Source of the DNA: an uncultured Porphyromonadaceae bacterium
GTDB taxonomy: Bacteria > Bacteroidota > Bacteroidia > Bacteroidales > Muribaculaceae
Direction: 5' to 3'
Assembly (NCBI GenBank): GCA_902475285.1
Contig: CABRZA010000031.1
Span: 1 to 18,456 of the forward strand
DNA length: 18,456 nucleotides
In this document: positions 15,701 to 18,456 of the stretch, in pieces
Position numbering within the stretch: the first letter of the stretch is position 1
How the letters are laid out: every line of letters begins with the position of its first letter
The notes under the pieces: generated by a model
What the model was told of the DNA's origin: nothing
The model's input: the letters and a program-made list of their open reading frames with translations, nothing else
The model's database searches: none
Made by a program: the position numbers and the translations under genes

Positions 15701-16122
15701 CTCAGGGTGTGGCTGGCAATGTCGTCGGCGGCAGCCACGGTCTCGGCGAGGGCCTCGGGGAATGTCACCACATAGTGTGCCGTGCCCGCGCTGATGCCCA
15801 TGAGGGTGCGCGTGCGCAGGATGCGGTTGGGGGCGTCGACGCGGCCGTACTTTATGTCGCGGCGGAAGCCCGACGGCATGAAGGCCACATTCTCCTCGCC
15901 CGCGAGGCGGCAGAGGTCGAAGTAGAGGTAGCCCGCGTCGTCGGCGTTGGCGGCCACCGCAAGCACGGGGGCGCCGTCGGGGCGGGGGAGTGCCGCTATG
16001 GCGAATGCCTTGGCCGACCCCGCCAGACCGGCTATCGCGGCGCCCTCGCGGCCGGCCAAGGCCCGCAGCGAACGCCGCCGCCCGGCGGTGATTATCAGCT
16101 TGTTGATATCGGAGATTGTCAT
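12781..16122 (-). CDS. mfd: transcription-repair coupling factor
   Basis: The 1113-residue protein has the normal Mfd length. It displaces RNA polymerase stalled at DNA lesions and recruits UvrA. In order: an UvrB-homology module (about 1-330, with VRGSILDIFA at 177-186), a linker, the CarD-like RNA polymerase interaction domain (about 426-500, GDYIVHLDHGVGRFEGL), and the RecG-like translocase with ICGDVGFGKTE (Walker A, 579-589), VPTTVLAYQHYHTF, IDEEQKFGV (681-689) and TATPIPRTLQFSL (708-720). Further down are LLATTIIESGIDMPN, the QLRGRVGRSS motif and the C-terminal UvrA-binding D7 domain. The frame is open to 16167, but MTISDINKLI at 16122 gives the family N-terminus and avoids the repeat region. 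No TAnnTTTG box is found on this strand between rluB and mfd, so co-transcription with rluB across the palindromic element is plausible. Confidence 0.96.
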   Translation of the reverse strand: MTISDINKLIITAGRRRSLRALAGREGAAIAGLAGSAKAFAIAALPRPDGAPVLAVAANADDAGYLYFDLCRLAGEENVAFMPSGFRRDIKYGRVDAPNRILRTRTLMGISAGTAHYVVTFPEALAETVAAADDIASHTLSLRSGGTADMKEIAGRLRDFGFTETDYVYEPGQYAVRGSILDIFAYSLEEPVRLDFFGDDIESIRTFDVETQLSTGRLDSIDVTAQVRARNSLQSLLDYVPDNTLVVTANEDYTVERIRAIAAEGMSALTLLADDDADADAVDNAVVDADAFAARLGALRRVRYTTAKAQARRGTPTVAFDCAPQGVYHKNFDLIADSFTRFLAEGYRLLILSDNAKQFDRLREIFAERGDKIDFEAVEGTLHEGFVDHEAKVCVFTDHQIFDRFHKYTLKSDRARSGRLALSMKELGQIEPGDYIVHLDHGVGRFEGLLRTNVNGRMQEVIKLVYQNNDVLFVSIHALHKLAKYRGKEGVPPKINRIGSGAWQKIKDKTKGKLKDIARDLIKLYAARREEKGFAFSPDSYMQHELEASFIYEDTPDQLTATQAVKADMESERPMDRLICGDVGFGKTEIAIRAAFKAAVDGKQVAVLVPTTVLAYQHYHTFSERLADFPVRVEYLSRARSAKDTKQIFADLEAGKIDILVGTHKLIGKGVKFKDLGLLIIDEEQKFGVAVKERLRQMRVNIDTLTMTATPIPRTLQFSLMGARDLSTITTPPPNRYPIITSIETLNDHTVAEAINFELARGGQVFVVNPRIEGLYDLEAMVKRLVPDARTVVAHGQMPPEKLEKTITDFSAHDYDVLLATTIIESGIDMPNVNTIIINDAHRFGLSELHQLRGRVGRSSRKAFCYLTVPEGKPLTSDARRRLEAIEGFSDLGSGIHVAMQDLDIRGAGNLLGAEQSGFIADLGYETYQKILREAVTELRTEEFPELASAGGTDDHADDFVADCTVESDLELLLPADYVPQAGERIALYQELDNIERADQLAAFEERLRDRFGRIPDAARELLRVPVLRRRARRLGIEKVVMKQGSMYTYFVGDDNKAYYQSNAFGRMLAYLQGHASEVGIRERNGRRSFVFANVPTVSAAADILDRILAMEV

Positions 16123-16167
16123 AATGGAAGAAAAAATGATGCCGCGGCACACTTGGGGGATAGGCAA

Positions 16168-16412
16168 CGAAGTAGGGGCGCAATATATTGCAATGTCACT
16201 AACTTAATGAGTTATCTTTTGACAATCAGTAAGTTTTAGCGCCGATGTAGGGGCGCAATATATTGCGCCCGCCCAGACGATGGTAACTTTCTAAGCCATA
16301 GTAGTTTGCATTAGAGAGGCGGGCGCAATATATTGCGCCCCTACATCGTGGCTGAAAATCAGTGTTTTGCCTCTATGTTAGTAACATTGCAATATATTGC
16401 GCTCCTACTTCG
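16168..16412. repeat. nested palindromic REP/MITE-like element
   Basis: Four palindromic blocks share the core GCAATATATTGC. Outer blocks 16168-16203 and 16377-16412 are inverted copies (34 of 36 bases). Inner blocks 16243-16273 and 16318-16348 are exact inverted copies (31 of 31), each containing the perfect 20-bp palindrome GGGCGCAATATATTGCGCCC. The spacers between outer and inner blocks also resemble each other in inverted orientation (for example the GATGTAG junction and an ATCAGT/ACTGAT motif). The whole stretch is therefore one imperfect hairpin of about 245 nt with smaller hairpins inside. It contains no ORF and fills the rluB-mfd gap. REP-associated transposase substrates or a MITE are the likeliest explanations; no transposase is in the window. 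Confidence 0.85.
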
Positions 16413-16427
16413 CCGGTTGAAGGGGAG

Positions 16428-16463
16428 TCCGACAGGTCAGACTTGTCGGACTTGTCCGACCTG
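16428..16463. repeat. four 9-bp tandem units with GTCNGAC cores
   Basis: Four consecutive 9-bp units (tccgacagg, tcagacttg, tcggacttg, tccgacctg) run between the palindromic element and the rluB stop, followed by a C-run. The GTCSGAC core is self-complementary. The outer parts GACAGGTCAGAC and GTCCGACCTGTC form a 12-bp stem with one mismatch. It could be part of the rluB 3' end structure, but no U-tract follows. Confidence 0.7.
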
Positions 16464-16482
16464 TCCCCCCCTTCCCGTTAGC

Positions 16483-17862
16483 TTACTCGAACGAGCCCAT
16501 TTTGAGGTAGTTCACCTCTTCCTGGGTGAGGTAGCGCCAGCGGCCGCGCGGAAGGTTCTTCTTCGTCAGGCCGGCGAAGTACACGCGGTCGAGCTTCGTC
16601 ACATGGTAGCCCAGCGACTCGAAGATGCGGCGCACTATGCGGTTGCGGCCCGAGTGGATTTCGATGCCCGCCTGGTTGCGGTCGGTTTCGGTGGCGTAGC
16701 TGATGGCGTCGGCGTGGATTTCGCCGTCTTCGAGCTCTATGCCGTCGGCGATGCGCTGCATGTCCTCCTCCGAGATGTCGCGGTCGCACCACACGTGGTA
16801 GATTTTTTTCTTCACGAACTTCGGATGGGTGAGCTTCGACGCAAGGTCGCCGTCGTTGGTGAGCAGAAGCACGCCCGTGGTGTTGCGGTCGAGGCGCCCT
16901 ACGGGGTAGATGCGCTCCTGGCAGGCACCCTTCACGAGGTCCATCACGGTGAGGCGGCCGTTGGGGTCGTCGCTGGTGGTCACGCAGTCCTTCGGCTTGT
17001 TGAGAAGGATGTAGCACTTGCTTTCGGGCGTCACTACCTTTTCGTCGTATTCAACCACGTCGGAGTAGCTTATCTTGGTGCCGAGCTCGGTCACAACCTG
17101 GCCGTTGACCCTCACCAGGCCCTGCTGGATGTATTCGTCGGCCTCGCGGCGCGAGCATATGCCGGCGTTGCTCATGTATTTGTTCAGACGTATCTGTTCG
17201 TTGGGGTCGGGTATGGGCACCTCGTATTCCACGCGTTTGGGGCGCGGTGTGAAGCTCTTGCCCGGGCGCGGGAAGTTGCCCGGACCCTGCTGGCGGTTGT
17301 TTTTGTTGTAGGGGCGCTGGCCGGGACGCTGCTGATATCCGCCCTGCTGGCCCTGACCGCCGTAGGGACGCTGCTGGCGGGGCTGGTATCCGCCCTGCTG
17401 ACCGCCCTGGTTGTTGTAGGGGCGCTGCTGGCGGGGCTGGTAGCCGCCCTGGTTGTTGTAGGGACGCTGCTGGCGGGGCTGGTAACCGCCCTGGTTGTTG
17501 TAGGGGCGCTGGGGGCGGGGCTGGTAGCCCTGGTTCTCGCCCTGAGCCTTCTCGTCGCCCTCGGCGGCGGGGGCGTCGTCGGTGCGTACATAGTTGGCGC
17601 GGGGCTGATATGTGGGTCGCTGGTCGTAGCCCTGAGGGCCGTAGGGGCGCTGCGGACGCTGGTAGCCGCCCTGGTTGTTGTAGGGGCGCGGCTGATACGG
17701 GCGCTTGTAGCCGCCCTCCTCGCCGCCGTTGTCGCTGCCTTCGGCACGGGGTGCGGGGGTATACGGACGTTCATAGCTGCTGTCGTGGCTCTCGCCGGCA
17801 GCCTGGATGGGTTGACCGATGCGAGGACGTTTGGGTTTCTTCTCCGGTGTGCTAGAATCCAT
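16483..17862 (-). CDS. rluB: 23S rRNA pseudouridine synthase B-like, with long low-complexity N-terminal tail
   Basis: The 459-residue protein converts a uridine in rRNA to pseudouridine. The C-terminal half is a standard RsuA/RluB enzyme: S4 RNA-binding domain (about 225-271, RLNKYMSNAGICSRREAD) and catalytic domain with ILLNKPKDCVTT (285-296), GRLDRNTTGVLLLTNDGDL (322-340; Asp325 is the expected nucleophile) and the GRNRIVRRIFESLGY region. The first 220 residues are extra: acidic and charged at first, then repeats of QRPYNNQGGYQPRQ and variants (about 52-190), predicted disordered and rich in Arg, Tyr, Gln and Gly like RNA-binding tails. Extended tails of this sort occur in Bacteroidetes homologues. 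It is preceded by a long leader and followed by the palindromic element and mfd. Specificity (RluB versus RluF/RsuA) is inferred from motif similarity. Confidence 0.9.
   Translation of the reverse strand: MDSSTPEKKPKRPRIGQPIQAAGESHDSSYERPYTPAPRAEGSDNGGEEGGYKRPYQPRPYNNQGGYQRPQRPYGPQGYDQRPTYQPRANYVRTDDAPAAEGDEKAQGENQGYQPRPQRPYNNQGGYQPRQQRPYNNQGGYQPRQQRPYNNQGGQQGGYQPRQQRPYGGQGQQGGYQQRPGQRPYNKNNRQQGPGNFPRPGKSFTPRPKRVEYEVPIPDPNEQIRLNKYMSNAGICSRREADEYIQQGLVRVNGQVVTELGTKISYSDVVEYDEKVVTPESKCYILLNKPKDCVTTSDDPNGRLTVMDLVKGACQERIYPVGRLDRNTTGVLLLTNDGDLASKLTHPKFVKKKIYHVWCDRDISEEDMQRIADGIELEDGEIHADAISYATETDRNQAGIEIHSGRNRIVRRIFESLGYHVTKLDRVYFAGLTKKNLPRGRWRYLTQEEVNYLKMGSFE
17320..17511 (-). repeat. 42-bp in-frame tandem repeats in rluB
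   Basis: Residues 118-181 are four successive variants of a 14-residue unit QRPYNNQGGYQPRQ; units 1 and 2 are identical in protein and nearly identical in DNA (42-bp period). Unit 3 carries a 4-residue insertion (QQGG) and unit 4 has GGQGQQ changes. Shorter, older copies extend the pattern to about 17709. The near-identity of the DNA suggests recent expansion by slippage. Confidence 0.85.
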
Positions 17863-18002
17863 GAGTAAGTGTCGTTGATGTGTTTTGTTGTAGAATATTG
17901 ATGTTTGGGCCGCCTCTCGGCTGGCTGTTCCTTATATTATTATTATAGGAACGTAATGATAGAATCGATGTTTTCTTTTAGGCGTGAATTAAATATTTGG
18001 TG
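17863..18002 (-). promoter_or_regulatory. long 5' leader of rluB with weak hairpins
   Basis: The nearest -7 box to rluB is about 140 nt upstream, so the mRNA should carry a leader of about 135 nt. It contains an inverted repeat GTTCCT...AGGAAC (17931-17956, AT-rich loop) and a short GCCG...CGGC stem near 17910-17923. No known riboswitch is recognised and no ORF is evident. A shorter unrecognised promoter cannot be excluded. Confidence 0.4.
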
Positions 18003-18010
18003 CAAAGATA
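18003..18010 (-). promoter_or_regulatory. -7 box upstream of rluB
   Basis: TATCTTTG on the minus strand is a strong match to TAnnTTTG; no TTTG is found 19-21 nt upstream. It is the only such box between the repeat island and rluB and would drive rluB, and probably mfd. Confidence 0.55.
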
Positions 18011-18079
18011 CAACAATAAAACAACTTTTGTGTGTTAAAGTTGGTTAAAGAGTCCGTGGAGTTTCTCCTGCCGGCCCTA

Positions 18080-18456
18080 TGTATCACACAGAGGCCACAG
18101 AGAAATAATATAAATCCTCCGCATCCTCTGCGTGAACCCCATAAAAATAGCTCGCACGGAGACCACGGAGCCACGGAGATAACCATCCGGCCGAAAGACT
18201 CACGCAGAGGCGCAGAGAGCGCAGAGGAAATAAACCTCCGTGTCTCCGTGCCCTCCGTGCGAGGCCCCCAATTTCCAAACCACATCCTCTTGCCTCTGTG
18301 TGAGCCTGAAAGAAAAATCTCGCACGGAGCCCACAGAGTACACGAAGAAATGATATAGTCCTCCGCGTCCTCTGCGCCTCTGCGTGATATTATCCATACG
18401 GCGGCCGAAAGACTCACGCAGAGGCGCAGAGAGCGCAGAGGAAATAAACCTCCGTG
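18080..18456. repeat. island of degenerate CACGGAG / CGCAGAGG repeats (continues past window)
   Basis: The stretch is made of short units of the types CACGGAG, CACAGAGG and CGCAGAGG in both orientations. A 55-bp segment (18188-18242) recurs exactly at 18402-18456. Arms 18151-18178 and 18236-18263 are inverted copies (25 of 28), 18125-18135 pairs with 18200-18210, and 18370-18387 pairs exactly with 18414-18431. The pairings interlock, so alternative structures are possible. ORFs through it are low complexity and not credible. Similar repeats are found in intergenic DNA of many unrelated bacteria (general knowledge); their role is unknown. Confidence 0.8.

Noticed and set aside
12781..16122. 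RecG instead of Mfd
   Set aside because: The protein has the UvrB-like N-terminus, the CarD-like polymerase-binding domain and a length of 1113 residues, which RecG lacks.
13432..16239. long plus-strand ORFs opposite mfd (13432-14859, 14905-16239)
   Set aside because: They are antisense shadows of a full-length, motif-complete mfd.
16168..16412. tRNA or structured ncRNA gene
   Set aside because: The symmetry is that of perfect DNA palindromes with an AT core. No cloverleaf, T-loop motif or known ncRNA signature was seen.
16333..17868. 511-codon plus-strand ORF opposite rluB with repeated hydrophobic VGALLAGLV stretches
   Set aside because: The apparent membrane-like repeats are the complement of the QRPYNNQGGYQPR repeats; the rluB frame carries the catalytic motifs.
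17989..18417. 142-codon minus-strand ORF and overlapping small ORFs in the repeat island
   Set aside because: The translations (RRGAEDAED, LRLCVSLSA types) are the well-known spurious products of these repeats and have no start context.
18080..18456. CRISPR array
   Set aside because: Units are short, degenerate and in both orientations, without regular 25-40 bp repeats and unique spacers; no cas genes are present.

Overview
The window reads as chromosomal DNA of a GC-rich member of the Bacteroidales. Upstream of most transcription units there is a Bacteroidetes-type -7 box (TAnnTTTG), in two or three cases with a TTTG-like box 20 bp before it. Shine-Dalgarno sequences are not obvious. The gene set (eukaryotic-type glycogen branching enzyme, viroplasmin/RNase H hybrid, DUF1573, DUF5074 lipoprotein, RluB-like enzyme with a Q/G/R/P/Y-rich tail) is typical of gut Bacteroidales. 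Muribaculaceae or Alistipes-like lineages are plausible from base composition, but this is inference.

Layout. 1-2948 (minus): an aminotransferase, a secreted DUF1573 protein and, cut by the left edge, a six-helix ion-channel-like protein with a non-canonical pore sequence. 3062-3704 (plus): a stand-alone dTDP-4-keto-rhamnose 3,5-epimerase whose promoter abuts its start codon, ending at a bidirectional terminator shared with asnS. 3720-5158 (minus): asnS and its promoter. 5166-10369 (minus): a very compact cluster mscL > aroK > ald-like > RNase H > glgB, with stop/start overlaps at the first three junctions, then a 53-residue half LytTR domain with its own -7 box. 10439-11545 (plus): an integral-membrane acyltransferase, divergent from mscL and starting at a promoter-proximal GTG. 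11548-11572: a second bidirectional terminator. 11591-17862 (minus): rluB > mfd > DUF5074 surface lipoprotein, with a remarkable nested palindrome between rluB and mfd. 17863-18456: a long rluB leader, then an island of degenerate CACGGAG / CGCAGAGG repeats that runs off the right edge.

Most genes are housekeeping: translation (asnS), rRNA modification (rluB), transcription-coupled repair (mfd), RNA:DNA hybrid removal (RNase H), shikimate pathway (aroK), glycogen (glgB), osmotic safety valve (mscL). I found no phage, defence island, CRISPR array, RNA gene or transposase. The points most worth a second look are the palindrome-within-palindrome at 16168-16412, the repeat island at 18080-18456, the half LytTR protein, the divergent alanine-dehydrogenase-like enzyme lacking a key lysine and the glycine motif, and the channel-like protein without a GYG filter.
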